From: an uncultured Pelagibacteraceae bacterium
Lineage (GTDB): Bacteria > Pseudomonadota > Alphaproteobacteria > Pelagibacterales > Pelagibacteraceae
Reading direction: 5' to 3'
DNA length: 64,000 bases
Assembly: GCA_902604055.1 (NCBI GenBank)
Contig: CACKXA010000002.1
Span: 34,711-98,710, forward strand
Part shown: positions 9,476 through 18,913 of the stretch, in pieces
Layout: each line of letters begins with the position of its first letter
Numbering within the stretch: position 1 is the first letter of the stretch
The notes under the pieces: generated by a model
The model's input: the letters and a program-made list of their open reading frames with translations, nothing else
Told to the model about the DNA's origin: nothing
Databases searched by the model: none
Position numbers and translations under genes: made by a program

Positions 9476-10798
9476 ATGAAAATCTTTTTAGCATTAATAT
9501 TTATATTTTTATTGTCAAATTGTTCATTTGATAATAAATCTGGTATTTGGACGAACAATAATTCTAACGTAAAAAAAGAAGATCAATTCAAGGATTTCGA
9601 AACTCTATATTCTCAAACTCAAACTTTTAATACCATTATTAGACCTGATAAAAGTCTAATGATTATTTTAGATCCGATTAAAAAGAATTATAAATGGACA
9701 GATGAATTCTATAATGACTCAAATAATTTAGAAAACTTTGCATACAAAGAATTAAATGAAATTATTTTTAAAAGTCAAAAAATAAGTCGATCCGAAGTCA
9801 AAAAAACTTTCCTTTTTGAAAATCAAAATGCAATATTTGTTGATTATAAAGGAAATATAATTGTTTATTCTTTAGAAAAGGAAAACATTATTTTTAAGTA
9901 TAACTTTTATAAAAAAAATTATAAAAAAATTAAAAAAATTTTAAATTTTATTGTTGAAGATAATATAATCTATGTAGGTGATAATTTTGGATACCTGTAT
10001 GCTGTCGATTATCTAAACAATAAATTAATTTGGGCCAAAAACTTTAAAATACCCTTTAGGTCTAATTTAAAAATTTTAGAAAATAAACTTATAATAGCAG
10101 ATACTAATAACTCTCTATTTTATATAAATAAAACAAATGGCAATAAGTTAAAAGCTATTCCAACTGAAGAAACATTAATTATGAATAATTTTGTAAACTC
10201 TTTAGCTACAATAAAAGAAAATTTATATTATCTTAATACCTATGGGTCTTTATATTCTCTAAATAACAACGGGCGTATTAAATGGTTTATTAATTTAAAC
10301 CAATCGATAGATATTAATCCAACAAATTTATTTAACTCTAATCCTATAGTCATTAACAAAGATAAACTAATTATATCAACCAATTTGTTTTTATACTTTA
10401 TCGATTTAAATTCTGGCTCAACTTTGTTTAAAATTTCCATTAGCTCTTTATTTAGACCTATAGTCTCAGGTGATAATTTATTTTTGATTACAAAGGACAA
10501 TCTGCTTGTTTCTGTAAATATTAACTCTTTTAAAATAAATTATTCTGTAGATTTAGAGCAAACTATTGCTAATTTTTTAGATGTAAAAAAAAAGAAGCCT
10601 ATTAGCATTAAAACTCTATTATTAGTCAACAATAATTTATTCTTGTTTCTAAATAATTCCTTTTTTATAAAGTTAGACCTAATTGGAGAAATAAAAGAAA
10701 TTAGCAAGCTTTCATCTAAAATTAAATCTGACCCAATTTTTATAAACGAGTCCTTGATATATATTAATAATAAAAATAAATTAATAATAAGTAACTAA
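9476..10798 (+). CDS. bamB: BamB-like outer-membrane assembly lipoprotein (PQQ/beta-propeller)
   Basis: The N-terminus MKIFLALIFIFLLSNC is a lipoprotein signal with the acylated cysteine at residue 16. The 440-residue body has repeated beta-strand blades of PQQ-repeat character (IIYVGDNFGYLYAVD, LYYLNTYGSLYSL). BamB is an accessory of the BamA complex that inserts outer-membrane beta-barrels. The preceding yfgM-like gene fits; der, often next, is replaced by convergent purF. The stop shares the 4-base CTAA with the purF stop on the other strand. The sequence is divergent and lysine-rich, so assignment leans on topology and context. Confidence 0.8.
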   Translation: MKIFLALIFIFLLSNCSFDNKSGIWTNNNSNVKKEDQFKDFETLYSQTQTFNTIIRPDKSLMIILDPIKKNYKWTDEFYNDSNNLENFAYKELNEIIFKSQKISRSEVKKTFLFENQNAIFVDYKGNIIVYSLEKENIIFKYNFYKKNYKKIKKILNFIVEDNIIYVGDNFGYLYAVDYLNNKLIWAKNFKIPFRSNLKILENKLIIADTNNSLFYINKTNGNKLKAIPTEETLIMNNFVNSLATIKENLYYLNTYGSLYSLNNNGRIKWFINLNQSIDINPTNLFNSNPIVINKDKLIISTNLFLYFIDLNSGSTLFKISISSLFRPIVSGDNLFLITKDNLLVSVNINSFKINYSVDLEQTIANFLDVKKKKPISIKTLLLVNNNLFLFLNNSFFIKLDLIGEIKEISKLSSKIKSDPIFINESLIYINNKNKLIISN

Positions 10799-12246
10799 TT
10801 ACTTGATTTGCTACTTAGCAAAGATAATTGCTTTACTTTTTCTTCACCTAAGTTATCAGATGGTTTGACTGGATAGTCGCCAGTAAAATAATGGTCACTA
10901 AATTGAGGATAAGCATCATTTCTTTTTCCCTTTCCTAAAGCTTCATATAAGCCATCTAAACTCAAAAATTTTAGCGACTTAGCCTTTATGTATTCGCACA
11001 TTTCCTCATTAGTTTTTTGGTTCGCCAAAAGCTCTTTTTTTGTTGGCATGTCTACTCCATAAAAATCAGGAAACTTAATTTCTGGGCAAGCAATTCTCAC
11101 ATGAACTTCTTTAGCTCCAGCCTCATAAAGCATTTTTACTATTTTATGGCACGTTGTTCCTCTCACCAAAGAGTCATCAATTAAAACTAGAATTTTATTT
11201 TTTACTATAGTTTTAGTTGTACTAAGTTTCAATTTTACTCCTAGGCTTCTGATATTTTGAGTTGGCTCTATAAAGGTTCTGCCTACATAATGGTTTCTTA
11301 TTAAACCTAGTTCAAATGTTTTTTTTGAATATTCTGCATAGCCTAATGCTGCTGGAACTCCGGAGTCTGGAACAGGTATAACTATATCTGCATTAACATC
11401 TGACTCTTTAGCCAGTTGTATGCCAAATTTTTTTCTATATTCATATGCACATTTATCATCAATGAGACTATCAGGCCTAGCAAAGTATATGTATTCAAAA
11501 ACACACGGCCTGGCTTTTTGTTTTGGAAATGGTTTGATGCTACTCATTTTATTATCTTCTACAACTACTATTTCTCCATTTTCGACTTCTCTAATAAATG
11601 AAGCACCAACAATATCCAATGCACAAGTTTCAGAGGCTAGAATAAAAGAGTCTTTTAATTTGCCAATTACTAAAGGTCTAATTCCAAAAGGATCTCTAAC
11701 ACCTATAAGTTTTTTATTAGTCATTAGAACTAGCGAATAACCGCCTTTTATTTGAAAAAGAGTGTCTATTAACTTTTCAACTACTTTCTCTCTTTTTGAT
11801 TTTGCGATTAATTGTACAATAGTTTCAGTATCACTAGTTGTTCTAAAAATGGCCCCATCTTTTACTAGAGCGTGCCTCAATGATAGAGCGTTGGTCAAAT
11901 TACCGTTATGAGCTAAACTTAAACCTCCCATGTGCAGATCTGCAAAAAAAGGCTGAATATTTCTTAAAGATGTTTCTCCAGTTGTAGAATATCTATTATG
12001 TCCTATAGCAAATTTGCCTGGAAGTTTTTTTATAACATCACTTTTTGTAAAATGATCACCAACTAAGCCTTGTCTTTTTTCTGAATGATAATTTTTTCCA
12101 TCATAAGAAACTATTCCACAGCCTTCTTGACCTCTATGCTGTAATGCATGTAGCCCAAGAGCGACTAAAGCAGCTGAGTCTTCATGATTAGATATACCAA
12201 ACACTCCACATTCTTCTCTAAGTTTATCTGATTTAAATTTTTTCAA
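10795..12246 (-). CDS. purF: Amidophosphoribosyltransferase (TTG start, propeptide)
   Basis: It catalyses the first committed step of purine synthesis, PRPP plus glutamine to phosphoribosylamine. The class II glutaminase domain begins at CGVFGISNHEDSA, and its nucleophile Cys13 follows a short N-terminal segment that must be removed, as in Bacillus-type PurF. The PRPP-binding motif is VLIDDSLVRGTT. The only available initiator before Cys13 is TTG (minus strand, base 12246), and no ATG fits. The start overlaps the cvpA end by 14 bases and the 3' end shares CTAA with bamB. Confidence 0.95.
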   Translation of the reverse strand: MKKFKSDKLREECGVFGISNHEDSAALVALGLHALQHRGQEGCGIVSYDGKNYHSEKRQGLVGDHFTKSDVIKKLPGKFAIGHNRYSTTGETSLRNIQPFFADLHMGGLSLAHNGNLTNALSLRHALVKDGAIFRTTSDTETIVQLIAKSKREKVVEKLIDTLFQIKGGYSLVLMTNKKLIGVRDPFGIRPLVIGKLKDSFILASETCALDIVGASFIREVENGEIVVVEDNKMSSIKPFPKQKARPCVFEYIYFARPDSLIDDKCAYEYRKKFGIQLAKESDVNADIVIPVPDSGVPAALGYAEYSKKTFELGLIRNHYVGRTFIEPTQNIRSLGVKLKLSTTKTIVKNKILVLIDDSLVRGTTCHKIVKMLYEAGAKEVHVRIACPEIKFPDFYGVDMPTKKELLANQKTNEEMCEYIKAKSLKFLSLDGLYEALGKGKRNDAYPQFSDHYFTGDYPVKPSDNLGEEKVKQLSLLSSKSSN

Positions 12247-12778
12247 TTTTATCTTTTGTATCTATTAAGTCCTCATTTGATGGAAATTCCTCGATTAGAA
12301 TTTCACTACCTTTTTTAACAATATTAAATGAAAAAGCATCTTCAGCTGATATACCCCAATTTTGATATGGATAAAACCAATTAAGTATAGAAAATAAACA
12401 AATAGAAACAATATAACCTTTAAAAATCCCAAATAATAAGCCAAAAGTTTTATCTATGGACCCAACTCCTGTCCAAGTTACAGCTTTACTCAATCCCTTT
12501 CCGATTATTATTATCAAAAATAATGTAAAAACAAACACAACTATTCCAATACCAACGCTATTAACAAATTCTGACTCAATATACTCACTAACCCAAGGTC
12601 TTAATTTTGGAACTAAAATAATTGTAATAACTGTAGATAAAACCCATTTCATAAAGGAAATAAGGCTAAGTGAAAAGCCTTTAAAATAACATTGAATAAT
12701 ACTGTAAATCATCACAGTTCCTACTGAAAAATCAAACCAATTAATGCTACCAAAAAATCTTTCAAAAATTTCTAGCAT
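12233..12778 (-). CDS. cvpA: CvpA family membrane protein
   Basis: This hydrophobic protein has about four membrane segments (FSVGTVMIYSIIQCYFKGF, then helices through GIVVFVFTLFLIIIIGKGL and GYIVSICLFSIL). The CvpA family is encoded next to purF in many proteobacteria and needed for colicin V production in E. coli; its exact role is unsettled. The ORF track starts 21 bases upstream, but MLEIFERFFG at 12778 fits the family better and leaves 4 bases after the upstream gene. The 181-residue product overlaps the purF start by 14 bases. Confidence 0.88.
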   Translation of the reverse strand: MLEIFERFFGSINWFDFSVGTVMIYSIIQCYFKGFSLSLISFMKWVLSTVITIILVPKLRPWVSEYIESEFVNSVGIGIVVFVFTLFLIIIIGKGLSKAVTWTGVGSIDKTFGLLFGIFKGYIVSICLFSILNWFYPYQNWGISAEDAFSFNIVKKGSEILIEEFPSNEDLIDTKDKIEKI

Positions 12779-12782
12779 TCGC

Positions 12783-15254
12783 CTACACTTTTTCCTCACC
12801 GAATGGTTTTAAAATTAATATAAGCTTAGGAAGAAGTGTTAACACTGAAATCATAGCTAGTAACATTGCAATACCTGTGAATATGCCAAAATATATTGTG
12901 GGTATAAAATTTGACAAAATTAAGATTGAAAATCCGAAAACAATTGTTATAGAAGTATTTAAAATTGCTATACCAACAGTTCTATGACATCTATCAAGTG
13001 TTTTATTGTAATTGTTTATCTTATTAAACTCTTCTTTAAACCTATAAATATAGTGAATACTGTTATCCACTGCTATACCAATAGTTATTGCGGCTATAGT
13101 AATGGTCATCATGTCTAATGGAATTCCAAGCAAACCTATTATGCCAAGGATAAAAAAAGCTGCTATAAAATTTGGCACAACACCAATAGATGAAATGATG
13201 ATATTTCTAAATAAAATTAAAAACATTAAAAAGATTCCAAGCATCACTATACCTAAAGTAAGTATTTGAGATTTAAATAAACTTTGTAATAAATTATTAA
13301 ACAAAATCAGAACACCTGCCAATTTGTACTCTTCTCTATCAAAACCAAGTTTTGTATTTAAATCTTTATCTATTTTTTGGATTAAATCGTTTCTTCTTAA
13401 ATCTTCTAAAGAATCTTTAATTCTTACACTTATCCTGGCTTCATCTTTATCTACCGAGATATAAGGAGTAACAATTTCCTTTTTTATTGCTGAAGGAATT
13501 TTACTATATAGAACTGCTATCTCTAAGCTCTGCAGTTCTTTATTATTTAAGTCTTCGGCCACTCTTAAAATTGATCCAAAAGATAAAACTTTTCCAATTT
13601 CTGGCAAGGAGTCTAAATAATCATGAACTTGAATGATTTTATCCATTTTATCCCTCGTAAACCAATATTTTGCCTTATCCTCATTAGTTTCGGTTTCTTC
13701 TTCCCACTCATCAAATTCATCATTCTCTTCTTTAGTTTCTTTCTTCTTTACTGGAAATTTTAAAATTATATTTAAAGGTGTAGTACCACCAAGATCTTCA
13801 TCTATTTTTTTCATCCCTTTATAAATTTCAGTTTTTTTATCAAAGTAATTTATAAAACTATTTTCTACTTCTAGTCTGAAGATTCCAACTATACTAAAAA
13901 TAATTATCAAAAACGTAGTTCCAAAAATTAAGATTTCATTATTTTTAGTAAAAGAACCTAAAGCAGATGTAATTAAAGATTTTTCTGTATCTTTTATACC
14001 TATTTCATTTTCAGATGAAAATAAGTTTAGTAAAGAAGGCAACAACAAAAAAGTAACTAGCAATGAGACTATTAAACCTAATGTCATCATCCATCCAAAA
14101 TCAATTATTGGTTTAATTCCACTAAAAACTAGAGATAAAAAAGCGCATATAGTAGTTAAAACTGTATATAATATTGGCAGCATCATTTTTTTGCTTGCCT
14201 CAAAAACCGCCTCTTCTTTTGTAAGGTTAGGAAATTCTTTTTTTAATTGTAAAAATCTAACTGTTACATGGATATTCATTGCCATATTTAATATGAGCAT
14301 CAAAGCAATAAAGTTCGATGAAATGACTGTTACTTTCCAACCAATTAATCCTAAAAGACCAACCATTATAATCACAGATGTTGCACATCCCAACAAAGGC
14401 ATTATTACCCACTTAAAATTTCTAAAGATAAACCAAAGTGTTAATATAATAAAAATAAATACTCCAATTCCAAAAACTACTATGTCACTTTTAATATAGC
14501 TCATCATATCGTCAGCTATCATTGGAATACCACCTAAATGAATTTTAGCGTTTTCTCCATATCTACTAATAACATCCCTTATTTCTGTAATATTTTGGTG
14601 ATTTCTAATATTGTATAAATTTTTATATTCCTCATATTCTTTTAGGAATTTTTTGTAATTCAATTTTTCTTCGTTTGTTAAACCAGTTTCAATGGATTGA
14701 TCAAAATATTTATCTTTTACCCTTATATATTCTGCTAATCTTTCATCTTTTTTAAGGTAGACAACGATCCCAGAGGTTTTGCCATCTTCACTAATAACGT
14801 AATCTTTATAAATAGGACTATTAATAATCTCATCAAATCCTCTTTTTCTGTCAATTTCTGGGTAAGACAATGTTTTATAATTTTTTAACCTTTCCATTAA
14901 ACTTTCATCTGTACTTTTTAAAAGGGGAACATCAATTACAGTAATAACACTATCTACCCAAGTTAATTTCTCAATTTTAGATTTCAGCAACTGAAGGTTA
15001 AGAATAGTCTCTTTTTCTATGAAACTTGATACAGGGGTATAAGTTAAAACCAAGAAGTCTTTTGAGCCATAAGTTTTATTAATTTCTCTTAAATATTTAA
15101 GATCTGGATCTCCTTCTAGCAAGAGAGCGTCAGATGAAGCATCTAAATTGAAATTTTTAGATTGATAAATTGAGAAACTAATTAAAATTATTAAAAAAAA
15201 AAGAGTTACTTTTGGAAAATCTATTATTATCTTTTTATAAATTTCAGCAAACAT
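12783..15254 (-). CDS. RND-superfamily (HAE3/MMPL-like) exporter
   Basis: The 823-residue protein has the duplicated RND layout: one N-terminal membrane helix, a large periplasmic loop, a five- to six-helix bundle (about residues 255-420), then the same again. The second half carries GIAVDNSIHYIYRFKEE, typical of this superfamily. The second periplasmic loop contains a very acidic stretch (EENDEFDEWEEETE, near residue 510). The substrate is unknown; lipid or hopanoid export is known for relatives, but I cannot assign it. It sits between dnaB and cvpA, where other alphaproteobacteria often carry alr and radA. Confidence 0.88.
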   Translation of the reverse strand: MFAEIYKKIIIDFPKVTLFFLIILISFSIYQSKNFNLDASSDALLLEGDPDLKYLREINKTYGSKDFLVLTYTPVSSFIEKETILNLQLLKSKIEKLTWVDSVITVIDVPLLKSTDESLMERLKNYKTLSYPEIDRKRGFDEIINSPIYKDYVISEDGKTSGIVVYLKKDERLAEYIRVKDKYFDQSIETGLTNEEKLNYKKFLKEYEEYKNLYNIRNHQNITEIRDVISRYGENAKIHLGGIPMIADDMMSYIKSDIVVFGIGVFIFIILTLWFIFRNFKWVIMPLLGCATSVIIMVGLLGLIGWKVTVISSNFIALMLILNMAMNIHVTVRFLQLKKEFPNLTKEEAVFEASKKMMLPILYTVLTTICAFLSLVFSGIKPIIDFGWMMTLGLIVSLLVTFLLLPSLLNLFSSENEIGIKDTEKSLITSALGSFTKNNEILIFGTTFLIIIFSIVGIFRLEVENSFINYFDKKTEIYKGMKKIDEDLGGTTPLNIILKFPVKKKETKEENDEFDEWEEETETNEDKAKYWFTRDKMDKIIQVHDYLDSLPEIGKVLSFGSILRVAEDLNNKELQSLEIAVLYSKIPSAIKKEIVTPYISVDKDEARISVRIKDSLEDLRRNDLIQKIDKDLNTKLGFDREEYKLAGVLILFNNLLQSLFKSQILTLGIVMLGIFLMFLILFRNIIISSIGVVPNFIAAFFILGIIGLLGIPLDMMTITIAAITIGIAVDNSIHYIYRFKEEFNKINNYNKTLDRCHRTVGIAILNTSITIVFGFSILILSNFIPTIYFGIFTGIAMLLAMISVLTLLPKLILILKPFGEEKV

Positions 15255-15308
15255 TGTGATATTTCAGATATATCTTAAATTTATTATAACTAAAGTGAAA
15301 TTTTGGGG

Positions 15309-16730
15309 TTAATTTGAGCTTAAATCTTTGAATTTTGTATATATTCCCTCGAATTCAACTTTGATAGTCCCCGTTGGACCGTGCCTTTGTTTGCCTAAAA
15401 TAATATCAGCCAAACCATTCACATCATTCATTTTTGATTGCCATTCTGCGTGTTCAATTGAACCTAATTTAGGTTGTTTTCTTTCTAAATAGTATTCCTC
15501 TCTATAAACGAACATGACCACATCAGCGTCTTGTTCGATAGATCCTGACTCTCTTAAGTCAGCTAATTGAGGTTGTTTATCATCTCTTTGTTCAACTGCT
15601 CTTGAAAGCTGAGATAAGGCTAAAACTGGCACTCCAAGATCTTTTGCTAAAGCTTTTAATCCTTGAGTTATTTCGGAGATTTCTTGAACTCTACCATCAT
15701 TTCTTAATAAGTTACTCGCTCTCATTAATTGAATATAATCTACAACTATCAAACTTAATCCAAATAATCTTTTTATACGTCTTGCTCTATTGCTTAAAGT
15801 CGCAATTGTAATAGCGGGAGTTTCATCTATAAACAATGGGAGATTGTAAATATTTCTAGAAGTTTCAATATATCTATTAATTTCTTCCTCTGTAACTTTA
15901 CCTTTTCTTATGTCATCAGACTTTATTCTAGCTTGTTCAGACAAAATTCTCGTTGATAGTTGTTCCGAAGACATTTCTAATGAAAAGAAAGCTACAGATG
16001 ATTTTTCTTGTTTACTCATAATATTTTGAGCAGCATGGTATGCTATATTTGTAGCTAAAGCTGTTTTACCCATTGAAGGTCTTCCAGCTAATATCACAAG
16101 ATCAGATTTATGTAATCCACCCAATTTTTCGTCAAGCGCAGACAATCCAGTTGGTACACCTACAATACCTTTATCGTTTTTCATTGCTAGAGTAGCCATT
16201 TCAATTGTTTGATCTAATGCTTGATTAAATTTTAAAAAAGATTGAGAGAAGCTACCTCTTTCTGCCAAATCAAAAAGAGATTTTTCAGTACCTTCAATAA
16301 TTTTTTCAGCACTTTGTTCTTTTGAGTTTAATGTTTCTGAAGACAAGTTGTCAGAGATTAAAACTAATTCTCGTCTTAGATACATTTCATGAATTATTTT
16401 TGCGTAGTCAATAGCTTGTTTCGTTGAACCTGAAAATCTTGTAAGTTTGACCAGGTATTCTGTTCCTCCAACTTCACTTAACATATTATCCTTTTCAAAA
16501 TAATTTTTTAATGTAATTGGGTTTGCTATCATTCCTTTATTATTTAGATATTCAATGACTTCATAAATTTTAACATGTCCAGGATCATAAAAACTTGTAG
16601 GATTAATAATATTCGAGACTTCATCGATTATATCGTTGTTAACCAAAATTGAACCTAGTAAAGCTTGCTCTGCCTCTATGTTAGAAGGTTGTTTTTGATC
16701 AAGATTGTTTGGTATTTTTACTTTTTCCAC
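15309..16730 (-). CDS. dnaB: Replicative DNA helicase DnaB (GTG start)
   Basis: This hexameric helicase unwinds DNA at the replication fork. The 473-residue protein has the N-terminal primase-interacting domain (EAEQALLGSILVNN), the Walker A motif GRPSMGKTAL, Walker B LIVVDYIQLM and the C-terminal motif GKQRHGPTG. The reading frame opens with GTG at 16730, and no ATG lies before conserved sequence, so a GTG start is likely. A DnaA-box-like 9-mer sits 64 bases upstream. It follows rplI at 73 bases. Confidence 0.96.
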   Translation of the reverse strand: MEKVKIPNNLDQKQPSNIEAEQALLGSILVNNDIIDEVSNIINPTSFYDPGHVKIYEVIEYLNNKGMIANPITLKNYFEKDNMLSEVGGTEYLVKLTRFSGSTKQAIDYAKIIHEMYLRRELVLISDNLSSETLNSKEQSAEKIIEGTEKSLFDLAERGSFSQSFLKFNQALDQTIEMATLAMKNDKGIVGVPTGLSALDEKLGGLHKSDLVILAGRPSMGKTALATNIAYHAAQNIMSKQEKSSVAFFSLEMSSEQLSTRILSEQARIKSDDIRKGKVTEEEINRYIETSRNIYNLPLFIDETPAITIATLSNRARRIKRLFGLSLIVVDYIQLMRASNLLRNDGRVQEISEITQGLKALAKDLGVPVLALSQLSRAVEQRDDKQPQLADLRESGSIEQDADVVMFVYREEYYLERKQPKLGSIEHAEWQSKMNDVNGLADIILGKQRHGPTGTIKVEFEGIYTKFKDLSSN

Positions 16731-16793
16731 TAACGAATAATAGTTTTGACTAGATATATTTAAAGTATAAAGTTACACACTATTTTTCCTATC

Positions 16794-16802
16794 TGTGGAA
16801 AA
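16794..16802 (-). promoter_or_regulatory. DnaA-box-like 9-mer upstream of dnaB
   Basis: The minus strand reads TTTTCCACA, which fits the relaxed DnaA box TTWTNCACA. It lies in the rplI-dnaB gap, just past the rplI stop. A single box in AT-rich DNA can occur by chance, and no cluster is present. Confidence 0.25.
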
Positions 16803-16803
16803 G

Positions 16804-17259
16804 TTATACTGATTGTATCTTGTCAATCTTGATAGATATCTGTGCTGAAACTTCTGAGTGAAAATTAATAATAACCTTATAAACACCAATCTTATTTATA
16901 TTCTCTTTTAAAACAATTTGAGAGGGCTGTACCTCCACATTTAATTTATCTAAAATTTCAGCTGATATTTCTCTAGGCTTTATCGATCCGTACAACTCAC
17001 CATTTTCTTTACTTTCCTTATTAAATTTAAAAGTTTTTTTGTTAATTAATTGAGCGGTTTCTTTAAATTTCTTTTTTAGCTCAATATTCTTTTTATTTAA
17101 TTCATTCTTTTTTTTTGAAACATGCTGTAAATTTTCTTCGTTGTATCTAAGTGCCTTTCCTGTTTTTAAAAGAAAGTTTCTTCCATATCCTGGCTTAACT
17201 GTTACTTTGTCTCCTATATTTCCTAAGTTAATAATATTTTCTAAGAGTATTAATTCCAT
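16804..17259 (-). CDS. rplI: 50S ribosomal protein L9
   Basis: bL9 binds 23S rRNA with its N-terminal domain and extends a long helix from the 50S subunit. The signature VTVKPGYGRNFLLKTGKAL is near residues 19-37. A lysine-rich connecting helix (about 45-80) follows, then the C-terminal domain with ELYGSIKPREI. The 151-residue length is typical. It starts 6 bases after rpsR; the DUF2232 membrane-protein gene that often lies between rpsR and rplI in other alphaproteobacteria is absent. Confidence 0.97.
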   Translation of the reverse strand: MELILLENIINLGNIGDKVTVKPGYGRNFLLKTGKALRYNEENLQHVSKKKNELNKKNIELKKKFKETAQLINKKTFKFNKESKENGELYGSIKPREISAEILDKLNVEVQPSQIVLKENINKIGVYKVIINFHSEVSAQISIKIDKIQSV

Positions 17260-17265
17260 AACAAA

Positions 17266-17538
17266 TTATATTAATCCTAATATTTTCGCTTTTTTTATTT
17301 CTCGAGTTAGTTTTTTTTGTTTACCGCTAGAAACCGAGGTAATTTTAGAAGATAAAATTTTATTATTTTCAGATATATATTTTTTTAAGACACTTATATT
17401 TTTATAATCAATTATCGGGGCGTTTTTAAGAGAAAAGGGACAAGATCTATTAAATTTTCCCTCGGATTTTTGAAATAAACTCAGTTTGTTTAAAGAACTG
17501 CCGCCTCTTTTTTTGAATTTTTTTCCTTTCCTTTTCAT
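17266..17538 (-). CDS. rpsR: 30S ribosomal protein S18
   Basis: bS18 binds the 30S platform as a pair with bS6. The 90-residue protein has a basic N-terminal extension (MKRKGKKFKKRGG), the conserved CPF motif, IDYKNISVLKKYISENNKIL and a lysine-rich end. The start overlaps the rpsF stop by four bases (ATGA-type), so synthesis of the S6-S18 pair is probably coupled. Confidence 0.96.
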   Translation of the reverse strand: MKRKGKKFKKRGGSSLNKLSLFQKSEGKFNRSCPFSLKNAPIIDYKNISVLKKYISENNKILSSKITSVSSGKQKKLTREIKKAKILGLI

Positions 17539-17861
17539 TTTTTATCAACCTTAAAATATTCGTTCTTAGTGTCTAAAATTTTATATTTAACAACAAGATG
17601 TCTAATGATAGAGCTATCAATCTTAATCTTTTTGTTAATTTCATTTAAAGTTTCTTTATTTCCCTCAAATTTGTAATGAATATAAAAACCTTTTTTATAT
17701 CTCCTAATTTTTCTTGCTAAACTTAATAGTCCCCATTCTTCAATTTTTACAACTTTGCCCGAGTTTTCATTTATAATGCTAGAGTATTTTTCCTTAATTT
17801 TATCTAATTCTGCCTTAGCTAAGTCCTGTTTTGCAATTAGAGTATTTTCGTAAAAAGACAT
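17535..17861 (-). CDS. rpsF: 30S ribosomal protein S6
   Basis: bS6 is a ferredoxin-like-fold protein of the 30S platform that partners S18. MSFYENTLIAKQDL, the WGLLSLARKIRRYKKGFY stretch and the IIRHLVVKY strand are family signatures in the 108-residue product. It is first of the rpsF-rpsR-rplI operon. A well-formed promoter lies about 55 bases upstream, overlapping the -10 of divergent fabD. Confidence 0.96.
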   Translation of the reverse strand: MSFYENTLIAKQDLAKAELDKIKEKYSSIINENSGKVVKIEEWGLLSLARKIRRYKKGFYIHYKFEGNKETLNEINKKIKIDSSIIRHLVVKYKILDTKNEYFKVDKK

Positions 17862-17915
17862 AAAAAAAGAATATTGTTTATTAGTTTGCTTTAAAGTACA
17901 TATTATAAAAAAAGC

Positions 17916-17943
17916 TTTATACTATAATAGATATTTATATCAA
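17916..17943 (-). promoter_or_regulatory. Candidate sigma70 promoter of rpsF operon
   Basis: On the minus strand TTGATA and TATAAA are separated by 16 bases, each matching the consensus at 5 of 6 positions. A second minus-strand TATAAT lies nearer the gene at 17902-17907. The position and quality suit a ribosomal-protein operon. Confidence 0.45.
17923..17928 (+). promoter_or_regulatory. Candidate -10 box of fabD operon
   Basis: A perfect TATAAT on the plus strand, 46 bases before the fabD ATG. No good -35 is visible at 16-18 bases. It lies inside the predicted rpsF promoter on the other strand. Confidence 0.3.
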
Positions 17944-17974
17944 TACTAATTATCTAAGATTAAACGCTAAAATT

Positions 17975-18913
17975 ATGAATGCTATACTCTTTCCAGGCCA
18001 GGGATCACAAACTGTGGGCATGGGGTTAGAATTTTATAAGAATTTTGAAATTGTAAAAAAAATTTTCAAAGAAGCTGACGAAAAGCTCAATTATGATATT
18101 TCAAAGATTATTTTAGAAGGACCTGAAGATGAATTAAAATTAACTCAAAATACTCAACCAGCAATATTAGTAATAAGTTATTCAATTTTTTCAGTTTTAA
18201 AAAAAGAGTTTGGTTTTGACTTTAGTTCCACAAAGTACTTCGCAGGCCATTCTCTCGGGGAGTATAGCGCTTTAGTTTGTTCAGAGTCTTTAAATTTTAA
18301 CGACTCGCTTTTATTACTCTATGAGAGAGGAAAGTGTATGCAAGAGGCCGTGCCAGTTGGCAAAGGTGCAATGATTGCAGTATTAGGACTCAAATTAGAT
18401 GAAATTAATAATCTTATTAAGAAAGTAAACGCACAAGGTGTTTGTGAAGTAGCAAACGATAATGCAGAAGGTCAAATTATATTAAGTGGAAATGTTGAAC
18501 AAATTAATAATCTAAAAAACATTTTAAAAGAAAATAAAAAGAAATATATACCATTAAATGTAAGCGCTCCATTCCATTGTTCATTGATGAAACCAGCGGC
18601 TTTAAAAATGCATGATAAAATTAGTTCAGTAAAATTTCAAAAACCAAATTTTGATATAGTAAGTAATGTAACTTCGGTTCCAGAAAAAAATCCAGAAAAC
18701 ATAAAAAAACTATTAGTTGATCAAATTTGTTCAACAGTGAGATGGAGAGAAAGTATAATTTACATGAACAAGGAAAATATCACTGATTTTATTGAAATAG
18801 GTCCTGGTAAAGTTTTGTCTGGAATGGTTAAGAGAACAGTAAAGAATATAAATTGCTTTAGTATAAATTCAATAGATGATATGAAAAAAACTATTAATGA
18901 ACTTAAAAAATAA
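17975..18913 (+). CDS. fabD: Malonyl-CoA:ACP transacylase
   Basis: It loads malonyl groups onto AcpP for fatty-acid synthesis. The 312-residue protein starts with FPGQGSQTVGMG and has the nucleophile serine in AGHSLGEYSAL. The catalytic histidine is in SAPFHCSLM and the C-terminal motif is IEIGPGKVLSGM. fabG begins 17 bases before its end in another frame. It is first of the fabD-fabG-acpP-gmk block. Confidence 0.97.
   Translation: MNAILFPGQGSQTVGMGLEFYKNFEIVKKIFKEADEKLNYDISKIILEGPEDELKLTQNTQPAILVISYSIFSVLKKEFGFDFSSTKYFAGHSLGEYSALVCSESLNFNDSLLLLYERGKCMQEAVPVGKGAMIAVLGLKLDEINNLIKKVNAQGVCEVANDNAEGQIILSGNVEQINNLKNILKENKKKYIPLNVSAPFHCSLMKPAALKMHDKISSVKFQKPNFDIVSNVTSVPEKNPENIKKLLVDQICSTVRWRESIIYMNKENITDFIEIGPGKVLSGMVKRTVKNINCFSINSIDDMKKTINELKK

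Noticed and set aside
12783-15254. Assigning the RND protein as the hopanoid transporter HpnN
   Set aside because: Family resemblance is only at the superfamily level and no hopanoid genes are nearby.
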